Of a stretch of DNA of 64,000 nt, positions 1-9,600 are shown piece by piece. The DNA comes from Asterochloris sp. CNOR1 (Eukaryota > Chlorophyta > Trebouxiophyceae > Trebouxiales > Trebouxiaceae), in contig OZ017753.1 in NCBI GenBank assembly GCA_963969365.1, positions 744,001 through 808,000 of the forward strand, given 5' to 3'. The notes beneath the pieces were generated by a model. It searched no databases. It saw only the letters and a list, made by a program, of their open reading frames with translations, and was not told the origin of the DNA. A program made the position numbers and the translations under genes. How positions within the stretch are numbered: the first letter of the stretch is position 1; every line of letters begins with the position of its first letter.

Positions 1-33
1 CTGGTAGGGTCTAGAAGGCAGCAGTGTGCTGCA
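1..33 (-). repeat. 3' LTR, partial (window edge)
   Basis: Identical over 33 bases to 5769-5801. On the minus strand this is the first 33 bases of the LTR (starting TGCAGCACAC). Being next to the polypurine tract and the end of pol makes it the 3' LTR of the minus-strand element. The rest lies outside the window. Confidence 0.85.
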
Positions 34-50
34 TCCTTCCCCCCTTTAGT
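34..50 (-). other. Polypurine tract of the LTR element
   Basis: The minus strand reads ACTAAAGGGGGGAAGGA and then enters the LTR at TGCAG. A G/A run immediately before the 3' LTR is the standard plus-strand primer site in LTR retrotransposons. It overlaps the end of the pol frame. Confidence 0.7.
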
Positions 51-2820
51 ATTGAAGTTCCTTGGGGAGGCGTCTAAAGTTGGTCAGCAGGCCTTGGTCC
101 ACGTCCTCCACAGGCATCCACAAATTGTCCTGGTTGCCTCGGTCCCGCCATTTGATCAAGAACTCCTCCACGGTTTTGTCACCAATTTTGCGGCGTCGGC
201 GCTTGAGGATGGCTTCTGCTTGGAACTCAGAAGTTGGCTGGCCACTGCTGAGGTCTGGTGTAGGCAAGGGTGGCGTAGACTGAGTTGGCGTGTTTGTCTT
301 GGTGGTAGATGAGGGAGGCAGTGGAGTTGCTGTGGGCAGCTCGCCCTTGTATGGCTTCAGGAGCGAAGCGTGGAAGACTGGGTGCATCCGCATGTCGGCA
401 GGTAGCCCCAGGCGATAGGCTGTGCGGGAGATGCGCTCTGTGATGGGATAGGGTCCCAGCCACACGGCGTCCAGTTTGCCATGGCGCAGGTTGCGTCTGG
501 ATAGTAGAACTTGGTCACCCACTTGGAACTCCAAATCGGTGCGGCGTTTGTTGGCCTGATGGGCCTGCCTCTCCTGTGACTTCGCGAGGTGTGCCTGAGC
601 TCGCTCTAGGGTGTCTCTCAGGTGTTGTGCCAGGGCTTGCGCTGTGGGCGCGTTGCGGTTAGGCGGGACGTCCAAGTTGACAGGTAGCAGAGGGTGTCTC
701 CCAGAGTTGAGGTAGAATGGCGTCTGTTTGGTGGAGGCTTGCTCTGAATTGGTGTAGGCAAACTCCATGAGTGGTAGGAGCTTGTCCCAATTGTCACGGC
801 GGCGGTTGACAAACGCCCTCAGCATCTCCTCCAAGGTGCGGTTGGCACGCTCCGTCTGGCCATCAGTCTGAGGGTGGAAGGCGGTGGACACCCTCAGGTT
901 GGTGCCAAGGATGTTGAAGAGGGCTCGCCAGAAGTTGCTGGTTGTGCGGGGGTCTCTGTCTGAGATGATGATGCGTGGTAGTCCATGGTAACGGAAGACG
1001 TTGTTGATGACAAGGTCGGCCAGGCCAGGACCAGTGACTGTCTTGCGCGTTGGGGAGCAGTGAATCATCTTGGACATGCGGTCCACAATGACAAGGATGG
1101 TGTCATGGCCCTCGGAGGTGGTGGGGAGTCCTGTGATCAGGTCCATGGTGATTTGCTCCCAGTTGTGCTCTGGTGTTGGCAGAGGTTGAAGTAGGCCGGC
1201 GGGTGCGCGGTTGAGGGGCTTGTTGCGTTGGCAGGAGTCACAGGTCCTGACATAGTCAGCCACATCATCGCGCTGGTGTGGCCACCAGAAGTCCTTGGAG
1301 ACTCCTCGAAGCAGCTTGTCCATGCCCAGGTGTCCAGAGAAGGGGGTGTCGTGGTACTCGCGGAGAATGTCTTGGCGAAGGTTAGCACCAGCTGGCACGT
1401 AGACTGCACCCTCCTTGCGCCAGACGCCGTCCAACTCCTCAAGCACTTGCTTTCCACTCTCCTCCAGGTAGGTGTCGCCTTCGTAGGCCGACTTGATGCG
1501 CTCCATAAGGTTGTGTTGGCAGGTGCCAGTGATGGCATGGAGGTCTGGGCGGCGGGAGAGGGGGTCTGCGAGGTTGTCACTGCCCGCCTTGTAGTGGATG
1601 TCCAGGTCAAACTGCTGGAGTGTCTCCAGCCAGCGAGCTTGTCGCCGGGACAGGTTGCGCTGAGTGGTGAGGTTTTTGAGGTTGAGGTGGTCTGAGTTGA
1701 CGCGGAACTTGGATCCTTCCAGGTAGCAGCGCCATGTGCGAAGAGCATGGATCACCGCCAGTAGCTCCAGCTCATGTATGGGGTAGTTGCGCTCGGCGGA
1801 GTTGAGCTTGCGAGACTCGTAGGCGATGGGCTGAAGTCCATTGCCTTGGTCCTGAAGCAGCGTGGCCCCGATGGCAAACTGGGAGGCGTCTGTGTAGAGC
1901 TCGAAGGGGTAGGCGAAGTCAGGTGTGGCCAGGACTGGTGTGGTTGTCAGAGCATGCTTGAGCTCAGCAAAGGCCTTGGCCTCCACCTCGCTCCATCGCC
2001 AAGTTGCCTTGGCGCCGGTGATGTTGGTCAGTGGCGCTGCTATGTGGGAGAACCTGTTGACAAAGCGCCGGTAGAAGCCCGCGAGGCCCAGAAAGCACCG
2101 GAGTTGGTGGGCGTCTGAGGGGTCAGGCCAATCAAGAATGGCCTTCACCTTCCTTGCGTCCACCTTGATGCCTGCCCCGCTGATGGTGTGGCCAAGGAAG
2201 TCCAGCTCAGCCATGCCGAACTGGCACTTGGAGGCCTTGGCGTAGAGGTGGTGCCGCTCCAAGGCACTGAGCACAGCCTCCACATGCTGCGCGTGCTCCT
2301 CAGGGGACTTGGAGTAGATGAGGATGTCGTCAAGGTAGACCACGACGAATTTGTCCAGGAAGGGCCTGAGCACTTGGTTCATGAGGGTCATGAACGTGCT
2401 TGGCGCGTTGGTGAGCCCAAAGGGCAGCACCAGGAACTCAAAGTGACCATAGCGTGAGCGGAAGGCCGTCTTGTGCGTGTCGCCCTCAGCGATGCGGACT
2501 TGCCAGTAGCCACTGGCCAGGTCCAGCTTGGAGAACACCTTGGCGCCATTGAGTTGGTCCAGGAGGTCATCAATGCGTGGAATGGGGTAGCGGTTCTTCA
2601 CAGTGATTTTGTTGAGCGCTCTGTAGTCGATGCACATCCGCAGGCCGCCGTCCTTCTTGTGCACGAAGAGGATGGGTGCTCCAAAGGGGGACTTGCTGGG
2701 CTTGATGAAGCCCTTCTCCAGCAAGTCGTCCAGCTGCTTGCGCAGCTCTCCAAGCTCCAGAGGGGACATGCGGTAGATGCCCTGATATGGTTGGGCGCCG
2801 CCAGGTTCTGTTCGATCATT
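46..2820 (-). CDS. Ty3/Gypsy pol: reverse transcriptase, RNase H, integrase, chromodomain
   Basis: One long open frame encodes, in order: a reverse transcriptase ([16 protein letters not shown], then YLDDILIYS at about 2320-2350); a Ty3-type RNase H ([10 protein letters not shown] near 1890); a zinc-binding H-H-C-C integrase head (GHLGMDKLL ... CDSCQRNK, about 1200-1350); the DDE integrase core; and a C-terminal chromodomain ([17 protein letters not shown], about 60-170). This order is that of chromodomain-bearing Metaviridae (chromoviruses), whose chromodomain steers insertion towards marked chromatin. The open frame continues to 2946, but similarity to pol stops near 2820, where the antisense of gag begins. 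The neighbouring gag/protease block reads in the opposite direction. Confidence 0.92.
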   Translation of the reverse strand, partial: NDRTEPGGAQPYQGIYRMSPLELGELRKQLDDLLEKGFIKPSKSPFGAPILFVHKKDGGLRMCIDYRALNKITVKNRYPIPRIDDLLDQLNGAKVFSKLDLASGYWQVRIAEGDTHKTAFRSRYGHFEFLVLPFGLTNAPSTFMTLMNQVLRPFLDKFVVVYLDDILIYSKSPEEHAQHVEAVLSALERHHLYAKASKCQFGMAELDFLGHTISGAGIKVDARKVKAILDWPDPSDAHQLRCFLGLAGFYRRFVNRFSHIAAPLTNITGAKATWRWSEVEAKAFAELKHALTTTPVLATPDFAYPFELYTDASQFAIGATLLQDQGNGLQPIAYESRKLNSAERNYPIHELELLAVIHALRTWRCYLEGSKFRVNSDHLNLKNLTTQRNLSRRQARWLETLQQFDLDIHYKAGSDNLADPLSRRPDLHAITGTCQHNLMERIKSAYEGDTYLEESGKQVLEELDGVWRKEGAVYVPAGANLRQDILREYHDTPFSGHLGMDKLLRGVSKDFWWPHQRDDVADYVRTCDSCQRNKPLNRAPAGLLQPLPTPEHNWEQITMDLITGLPTTSEGHDTILVIVDRMSKMIHCSPTRKTVTGPGLADLVINNVFRYHGLPRIIISDRDPRTTSNFWRALFNILGTNLRVSTAFHPQTDGQTERANRTLEEMLRAFVNRRRDNWDKLLPLMEFAYTNSEQASTKQTPFYLNSGRHPLLPVNLDVPPNRNAPTAQALAQHLRDTLERAQAHLAKSQERQAHQANKRRTDLEFQVGDQVLLSRRNLRHGKLDAVWLGPYPITERISRTAYRLGLPADMRMHPVFHASLLKPYKGELPTATPLPPSSTTKTNTPTQSTPPLPTPDLSSGQPTSEFQAEAILKRRRRKIGDKTVEEFLIKWRDRGNQDNLWMPVEDVDQGLLTNFRRLPKELQY

Positions 2821-2824
2821 CCCC

Positions 2825-3673
2825 ATGGACCCAGCAGCCATGCAAGCCAAGATCGGGGAGCTCGAGGCTTTCCTGGCAACAGTCACCGGTGCCCTGCAGC
2901 AGCTCAGCACACAGCAGGCTGCCCACTCAGCACCCAAGCAACCCAAGCCACCTCAGCCAGAGAAGTATGAGGGAGACCGCCGCAGTGGTGCAGCATCCAA
3001 CTGGCTGCACCAGATGACACTCTACCTCACCATCCTGGGCATCCTGGACACCGCCCACGCCATCCCCCACGCAGTGTCCTTCCTCATCGGAGCTGCCAGA
3101 ACCTGGTGGCGTGCTCAGGAAGCTTCTGGAAGCCCACCAACCACCTGGGCAGCCTTCAAGGCCTCCTTCCTTGAGGCCTTCCAGACCATCGATGCTGAGC
3201 GCATGGCCAGGGACCGCATGGAGAACCTCAAGCAACGCACCTCTGTCACAGACCACGCCAACCAGTTCTCAGGTCTGCTCCTGGAAGTTCCAGAGATGCA
3301 CCCTGCGGACGCCGTCTACCGCTTTGTGAGGGGGCTGAAGCCCCAGATCCGCCTCCACGTGGAGCTCCAGCGCCCAACCACTGTCAACGATGCCATCCGC
3401 TTGGCACAAGCTGCTGACTCAGCACTGTACTTCACGCGGCCCACCTACCCTGTCAACCGGCCGACACCTTCACCTACCTACATGGGGCCACAGCCCATGC
3501 AACTTGGCGCTCTGACCCGCCCACCCAAGCTCTCACCAGCAGAGCGTGAGCGCCTGTACAGAGAGGGCAGGTGCTTCCGCTGCCGCCAGCCTGGACATCT
3601 TGCTGAGGAGTGCACCTACTTCAACACCACGCGCCCCACATCATCCTTATCACATGAGCAACCAAAAAACTAG
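2825..3673 (+). CDS. Retrotransposon Gag with CCHC zinc knuckle
   Basis: About 280 residues starting at an ATG. It has a retrotransposon-gag capsid-like block ([14 protein letters not shown] ... ARTWWRAQ, about 2995-3120, then the region around 3240-3420). A zinc knuckle [14 protein letters not shown] (C-x2-C-x4-H-x4-C) lies at about 3571-3612. Gag packages the element's RNA in a virus-like particle in the cytoplasm. It starts within about ten bases of the point where pol similarity ends on the opposite strand, so a rearrangement joint lies near 2810-2825. Confidence 0.88.
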   Translation: MDPAAMQAKIGELEAFLATVTGALQQLSTQQAAHSAPKQPKPPQPEKYEGDRRSGAASNWLHQMTLYLTILGILDTAHAIPHAVSFLIGAARTWWRAQEASGSPPTTWAAFKASFLEAFQTIDAERMARDRMENLKQRTSVTDHANQFSGLLLEVPEMHPADAVYRFVRGLKPQIRLHVELQRPTTVNDAIRLAQAADSALYFTRPTYPVNRPTPSPTYMGPQPMQLGALTRPPKLSPAERERLYREGRCFRCRQPGHLAEECTYFNTTRPTSSLSHEQPKN

Positions 3674-3750
3674 CTGGCCAGCCTGGTCACACAGGCTTTG
3701 GGCACAGAGCTGCGCCGGCACACATCCAAAGCCACATCGGAGTCGCCACC

Positions 3751-4320
3751 ATGACAACACCACCATGCCACCCAGACCTGCTCATCCTTCAAGGCACCTG
3801 CGCCGGAGACCCTGCCAACATCCTGGTGGACTCAGGTGCCTCCATGGACTTCATCAACCACCGCTACATGGCCAAGCACAGACTACCCAAGACCAAGGAA
3901 GACCCCCATGGGCGTGTCACGCTTGTAGACGGCAGCGTGCGCCCATGCACCCAGATTAGCGACAACACCGTCACCGTCAGTGGCTACCAGACCTCGTGCC
4001 ACCTCCACGTCACAGACCTCGGCCCCCATGATCTCATCCTGGGACAACCATGGCTCCAGAGCAACAACCCTGACATCGACTGGGCACAGCGCACCTTGCG
4101 GCCAAGAATCCAAGGACCTGAACGCCCAACACAGATCATAGTGGCCCCCAGCAGTGAGGCACCAAGGACAACTTCTTCTAAGGACATCCCAGTCATCTCC
4201 TCGTTGCAAGCCTCCAGAGCACTCAGACACGGCGCCAGCGGCTATCTTGCCCTGGTGCGCACCGCAGAGACAACCACCGCAGAAACAACCACCGCAGAGA
4301 CAACCACAATGACCCCGGCA
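3751..4320 (+). CDS. Retropepsin-like aspartic protease region
   Basis: The frame contains ILVDSGASMDFINHRYM (about 3820-3870). D-S-G-A is the catalytic signature of retropepsin-like proteases in Ty3/Gypsy elements. HDLILGQPWLQSNNPDIDW follows at about 4027-4083, matching the conserved ILG-x-x-WL segment of the same domain. A Thr/Glu-rich repeated stretch follows (about 4260-4305). The protease lies downstream of gag on the same strand. Similarity ends near 4320-4330, where mannosidase sequence in the opposite orientation begins. Confidence 0.8.
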
Positions 4321-4339
4321 CCAGGTTCCCAAGGTCGCC

Positions 4340-4615
4340 TAGAGAATCTATCCATGTCTTGGACAGCGGCCTCAGCTCGTCATGAGGAAAAGCATATTTC
4401 ATGTAGGCATCGTAGCCATGTGCAAACATCTCCTGGACTCTCTGCTGAGCCTCCACATGCCGCTCTGGCTCGTCCCAGTGGTTGCTGCCTTTCTCGAAGT
4501 TGGGCCATGCTAGGTGTTTCTGAGATGCATTTAAGGTTGCAGGGCGAGCTCCCCTGACAACCAAAACCCAAGCCAAACCAACGAGGGTGCGCAAGATATC
4601 CACGTTGCGTTTGGA
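4340..4615 (-). pseudogene. EDEM-type mannosidase, N-terminal piece (minus strand)
   Basis: The minus strand reads a hydrophobic leader-like segment (DILRTLVGLAWVLVVRG) and then VQEMFAHGYDAYMKYAFP and HDELRPLSKTWIDSLGD. The pattern MF-x-x-x-Y-D-x-Y-x-x-x-A-FP-x-DELRPL is the N-terminus of EDEM/MNS5 proteins, GH47-family lectin-like alpha-mannosidases that mark misfolded glycoproteins for ER-associated degradation. No ATG precedes it in frame before a stop codon. The piece points away from the C-terminal part at 4651-5583, so the two are head to head and cannot be read as one gene. It lies between the element's protease and its right LTR. Confidence 0.8.
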
Positions 4616-4650
4616 ATCAAGCCATGAGGTTCATGTGACTACCTGCATGC

Positions 4651-5583
4651 AATGCAAAGTCCACCAACTATACAGGGGTGGCCCTGACCCTGATTGACGC
4701 CATGTCCACCCTGGCAGTCATGGGGCAGGCTGTCGACTTCGAGGCGGGCCTGTGGTGGCTCGTGGACAATCTGCGGATTGGGCAGCATGTGAGGGTCAAT
4801 GTCTTTGAGGTCAACATCCGCGTCCTAGGAGGCCTCCTGTCCAGCCACCTGCTGGCTCTGGACCCAGAGCTGAATTTGCTGCAGCGCCCGCGCAAGCAGC
4901 ACCAGAAGGAGTACACGGGCCAGCTGCTGACCCATGCACGGCACCTGGCCGATCGCATGCTGCCTGCCTTTGTGGAGAGTGATACGGGGCTGCCCTATGC
5001 CTGGATCAACCTCCAGCATGGCCTCCTGGCCGATGACTCTACAGAGACAAACACTGCTGCAGCTGGTTCCTTCACCCTGGAGCTGGGGCTGCTGTCGAGG
5101 CTGACAGGGGACCCAAAATATGAGGATGCCGCTGTGACCTCCCTGGTGGCCCTGTGGCGCATGCGCACCCACCTCAGCTTGTTCGGGACGTCCATCAACA
5201 TCACCACCGCGCAGTGGGTGCACTCCAACGGCGGGACGGGCGCAGGGGCGGACTCCTTCTTTGAGTACCTGCTCAAGGCCTACATCCTGTTTGGCGATGT
5301 GGGATACTGGCACATGTTTGCGGAGGCCTATGTGAGTGTCATGCAGCACTTCAGGGGTGGAGGCTGGTACCACGATGCAGACATCTTTACCGGGCAGCCC
5401 ACCCACATTCAGTTCCAGTCCCTGCAGTCCTTCTGGCCTGGCATGCAGGTGCTGGCAGGTGACGTCAACCAGGCTGAGCTCACCTTTTGGAACTACTTTA
5501 GGGTGTGGCAGGGCTTCAGCCTCATGCCGGAGCGCTTCCTGTACGGGGCCAACCAGCTGCACCCGACAGAGCAGTACTTCCCT
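4651..5583 (+). pseudogene. EDEM-type mannosidase, central GH47 piece (plus strand, intronless)
   Basis: About 310 uninterrupted codons of GH47 sequence: STNYTGVALTLIDAMSTLAV, VFEVNIRVLGGLLSSHLLAL, TNTAAAGSFTLELGLLSRLT, GAGADSFFEYLLKAYILFG and QHFRGGGWYHDADIFTGQP are all EDEM-family landmarks. The usual continuation after HPTEQYF (PLRPE-x-x-EST) is missing: from about 5584 the sequence is unrelated and leads into the LTR at 5662. The family's C-terminal third is therefore absent. Every other long gene in this window is broken by introns every 100-250 bases, yet this 930-base stretch has none, as expected of a copy made from spliced mRNA. A host-gene fragment captured by the element is the favoured reading. 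Confidence 0.82.
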
Positions 5584-5661
5584 CCGAAACCAAGTTGTGG
5601 CCTTGCTTACAACGTACGGTGGACGGTGGGCTCTGAGACGGTGTTCAAAGGTGTCAAGGAA

Positions 5662-5801
5662 TGTTGGTGAAGTGCCAGAGTGCTATATATACCCTCATAT
5701 TATTATAATATAAGGAAAGGAAAATCAAGGAAGGTTCTAGCAGGTGCAGTGGAAGCTTCTGATAGGGTCTGGTAGGGTCTAGAAGGCAGCAGTGTGCTGC
5801 A
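5662..5801 (-). repeat. 5' LTR of the retrotransposon (140 bp)
   Basis: On the minus strand it starts TGCAGCACACTGCTGCC and ends ACTTCACCAACA, with TG/CA termini. Its first 33 bases are identical to 1-33. It is short for an LTR. It contains an A/T-rich core (5684-5715) with a TATA-like box. The bases immediately inside it (5640-5661) do not look like the usual initiator-Met tRNA primer site. Confidence 0.82.
5684..5691 (-). promoter_or_regulatory. TATA box of the LTR promoter
   Basis: TATATATA lies about 110 bases into the minus-strand LTR, followed by about 22 bases to the LTR end. This is the spacing expected for a U3 promoter driving a very short R-U5. The surrounding sequence is otherwise GC-rich, so the A/T run stands out. 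Confidence 0.55.
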
Positions 5802-6603
5802 CCCTGTACTTCAAGTTGGACCTCTAGGCCAGACAGGAGCAGTGTGATGCTGGCTGGTGGCTGATGATCACTGCTCAGCTTGGACTTGCAGGCTGTCAAG
5901 GCGTAGCTTGCTTTTGGATGTCAGTAGCATAGAACAGCAACAACCCAGGCACAAGCTGGTGTTTAGAAAGGTGTACGCTATGGGTGCCAGCAAGTTCCTG
6001 GGCAGTGGCAACGCAGGTGAGTAAGCCCTGCTAGAGGCCACGATGGCATCCAGGATTGCACAAACATCGCCAAGGACCCGTAGGCCAGACTGCAGCCAGG
6101 AGGCAGCCGGTCACATGCTGCTGGCAACCGTTTGAGTGCGGACCTGTAATGTCGGACAGCGCCGGCGACAGTCTGCAGGTATCGTCAGGGCATTTCAATG
6201 CTTATTGGGCTGCTGATCGCTGCAGCAGTGCCATGGCAGGTGGTGAGAGCACAGCAGGCATGCAGGCCGCCAGGGCAGCACAGACAGGCCAGCATGTCGT
6301 TCTGAGTGGCTCTGCGGAAACTGAGTAGCATTGTACGGGGTATGGTTGTCAGCAGCGTAAACGAGGTATTACATCTGTGCTCGTAGACCACCTTTTCCCC
6401 ATCCAGTAGGTGGTCGATATAGCGGCTGCAGGGGTCCCACCTCCCGCTGCAGGCCAGCTTTGTCTTTGGTCTCATCATGTATGGCTGCAGTTGACTACAT
6501 GCAGTGCTGAGCATTCTCAAGCACCCTTTCGTCAGGTTCGGACTGTGGATTAGGAGCCCTCTGGACAACAGAACGGTCAGGCATACTTGAGGAGGAGAGG
6601 CAC
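5802..6603. other. Spacer between the LTR element and the DBP5 stop codon
   Basis: No frame here has protein-like content. It should hold the 3' untranslated region of the minus-strand helicase gene. A TTACA at about 6368-6372 is TGTAA on the minus strand, the green-algal poly(A) signal, about 230 bases past the stop codon. Confidence 0.5.
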
Positions 6604-9600
6604 TCAGTACGCATCTTCAGTGGATTTGAGTCCAGCATCTTCAAGGCAGTGGATGAACGCCTCCTCATCGTCCCATTTTACTTCTGGGATTTCTTTGTCG
6701 AAGTGCTCGGCAATGGCATCCACCACCGCCTTCTCTGATGGCTCGCAGACCAGGTTGAAAGCACATCCCTTCTGGCCAAATCGGCCGCTGCGCCCGATCC
6801 TGTGAAGGTATGTCTCAAAGTTGGGCTGGGGGTTATGGCCAGAGCCATGCACCACAGGCGCATCGAAGTTCACCACCAGAGTCACCTGCAAGACGTGTGG
6901 CCATGACATGAGGCCTGCTTGCCTAGCAGCATCACTGTGAAAGGCCTCTTGAGAGCATTCACACACACAGTGCAGTGTGACCGTCTAGCTGATTTAGGTG
7001 TACTTTCCAGCTCTACTCTTACAACAAGTGGCATCACACGTACCGAGCGCACATCAAAGCCCCGCGCAAGGAGGTCTGTGGCAATCAAGATCTTGGTCTT
7101 GCCAGTCCTGAACTCATCAACAATGTTGTCCCGGTCCCTCTTCTCCATGTCGCCTGTGATGTTGGTGACCTTGTGCCCCTGGCGAGTGAGCTGCAGGCAG
7201 ATGTCCAGTGGATTCATAATGTGCAGACAGAAAGAGCTTTGGGCACGTGATCATCTGACCTGCAGGTGTGGCATGATAGAGAGAACCTGCTGAGGCTGTA
7301 TAAGGCTGACGGGATGGTGCGTCCAAGGAGGATTGCAGACCACAGCATGGCCAACAGCAGTGTATCTGTTGGTCACAGCTCATAAGAAGCTCATACCTGG
7401 TATCAGAACACCTGCTACGGCAAAGAACATGTGCACAGCGTGATGCTAAGGATGCGCAGTCAGGCAGCTCGCCGCGGTGCACCTCAGTGAACAGTGCGCG
7501 TGCAGTGTCCCGTGTTTTGACAAAGATGATGGTCTGCCCCAGCTTCTCAGAGTTGGGAAAGATCATCTTGGTGATGACATCAATCTTTTGCCGCGGCCTC
7601 TCCACCTCCACCCGGTACTGCTTGATGACGTCCAGGCTCAGCTCCTCCTTGGGCACGTACACCTGCAGGGCAAAAGGGCAAGTGGACTCGAGCACTGTAG
7701 ATTGTCATTCTGGAGAACTCCTTGGCCATCATGTGGCACAGTATAAGCTGACTGTGCATGTGGCATAGCCTGGGCTTCTCAGGCGCAGCTGCTACTGGAC
7801 ACACATGGACCTGCAGTGCATTTGGCGTTGCAGCACTGGGAGGCTCAATGTTCATCACAACATGTCGAGCCTGCAGAGCTTGCAGCATGCTCAGCACGGC
7901 AGGAGCACCTGGAAGGCAATGAAGAACTGGGGTGAATGTGACTGGTATGTGTGTGGCGGGCACTGCTTCTCCTTGGTCGCCTACGGCAGAGGGCAAACGC
8001 AGCTGGTTGTGCAGGAATTGAGGCAGAGTAGGATTGGCCGCTGTGGGGTTGCCACAGCCTGAATACATGCCTGGCCAGGGGGGGCCTAAAGGCCATTGAT
8101 TGGCCCGCATCAGTGTGAGCCAGCAGAGAGCCATAAGCGATGCATCACGTCAATGATTTGCAAGGTGCACAACATTTCTGTAGAGCAGCTGCCCCTCTGG
8201 TTCTGGGGATGTCTGGGCCTGGCAATGAAGAGGCACAACGCTGCTGGTGACAGACTTGCCTGCCTCATTTGCAGCTTGCCTGGTGTGCCTCTGTCCCCAC
8301 AACGTCTTTGGCAAAGTCGATGACCGCCTGGTTGAATGTGGCTGAGAACAGCAGGATCTGCAAGCCTGTGGTGGCACTCTGCACACGTTTGATCATGCGC
8401 AGCGACTCCTGGCCAAAGCCGTCTTTCTGCAAACAAGGCATAGGCTCCTTTGTAGCGCTGCTTTCAACAGGCAACTTCGGCTGAAGCAAGGCACAGGCCC
8501 TCTTGCTGCAAAGCACTTGACTGCCAGCAATGGCAAGATGCATGGCAGGCTTCAAGCTGCCACCAGGTATGTGCTTCTGTGAGGAGTTGGCCGGAAAATG
8601 CAGCAACTGAGTGCACAGGGCTGAACTGCACCAATTTCAGGCATGCCAGCAGTGAGGTCATGCAGCAACTGATGCATGGAGCAAAGGTCACAGCAGGCAG
8701 ACCTGCAGCAGAATGCTCTACTTTGCACACAGCAAGCAGGGCTGACAGCAGCAGGCAGGAACGCATGCCATCTTCACAAGCATCTTGCATGCCAGCAGGA
8801 GCTCATGCATTTCTTTGTGCAGAGGCTCCCCACCAGCCTTTGGCATGCCGGCTGCAGGGCGCAACGAAGGACTCACAGCAAGCATCTGGTCAGCCTCATC
8901 AAAAACTAGGATTTTCATGTGATTCAGTGGGATGAAGTCACGAGCCAGCCAGTTTTTGAGCTTTCCATGTGTGGCAATGACGATCTGCGCCTGACACTTG
9001 TCACCCCTGCAGGTGCAGCAGCAATCTGTCAGGCAGCCTCAAAACTTTGTGCTGCCAGCCACTGCTGCTGTTCACCCTGCTTCATCTCTTGCCTACAGAT
9101 GCATCATGCACCCCAGATCCTCTGCACACTGAGCTTCAACGGCAGCGCAAGCACACTTTTGACAGCACCAGGGCACCTCAACGCAATCTGCCACAGAGGC
9201 CCAGCCGACATTTGATTTTGTCCTGTCTGAGTCAGTGATCTGCAAAAAGCAACTTCACAGGGTGCCACCAGCCACCCAGACCTCTGCCATCTTTGGTGAT
9301 TGACACCTGGCAGGAGGAGCATGCAGTGCTTACGTTGTGCATGCCCAGGCCTGAATGAGGGCGTCAGCTGATGGCAAGCAGGCCTCTGGCTGGAGCATGG
9401 CACCAACCACTCAATGAACACATCATGTTGGTCTGAGTCATTGCAAAGGTGGGCAGCACTAACACTGGTGCAGGCCTGCTGGTCCCACCTCCTGGGCATG
9501 ACAGACTCGTCCGCGGTGGACTCCACCTGGACCCCAGTGTGCCGGCCCATCTTCTGGGTGACCATGACGTTCTGCACCACCAGCTCTCGTGTGGGGCACA

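Larger units (their letters stand above)
1..5801 (-). mobile_element. Chromodomain Ty3/Gypsy LTR retrotransposon carrying EDEM mannosidase sequence
   Basis: Two identical 33-base stretches (1-33 and 5769-5801) lie in the same orientation and bound the region, as LTRs do. The left copy is cut by the window edge. On the minus strand the right copy runs from TGCAGCACAC at 5801 to CCAACA at 5662, so it has the TG...CA ends of an LTR. A purine run on the minus strand directly abuts the left LTR, as expected for a 3' polypurine tract. Inside are pol (minus), gag and protease (plus) and two pieces of a GH47 mannosidase. The parts are not in one collinear order, so this copy is rearranged. The long open coding regions and the identical LTR stretches suggest a young insertion. 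No primer-binding site was recognised. The matching left target-site duplication would lie outside the window; the five bases right of the element are CCCTG. Confidence 0.85.

Noticed and set aside
2823-2946. N-terminal extension of the 966-codon pol frame
   Set aside because: This part is only the open antisense of the gag start; similarity to pol begins near 2820.
4678-5661. Calling the GH47 stretch a complete, working EDEM gene
   Set aside because: It has no ATG start of its own, lacks the family's C-terminal third, its N-terminal part lies on the other strand, and it sits between LTRs.
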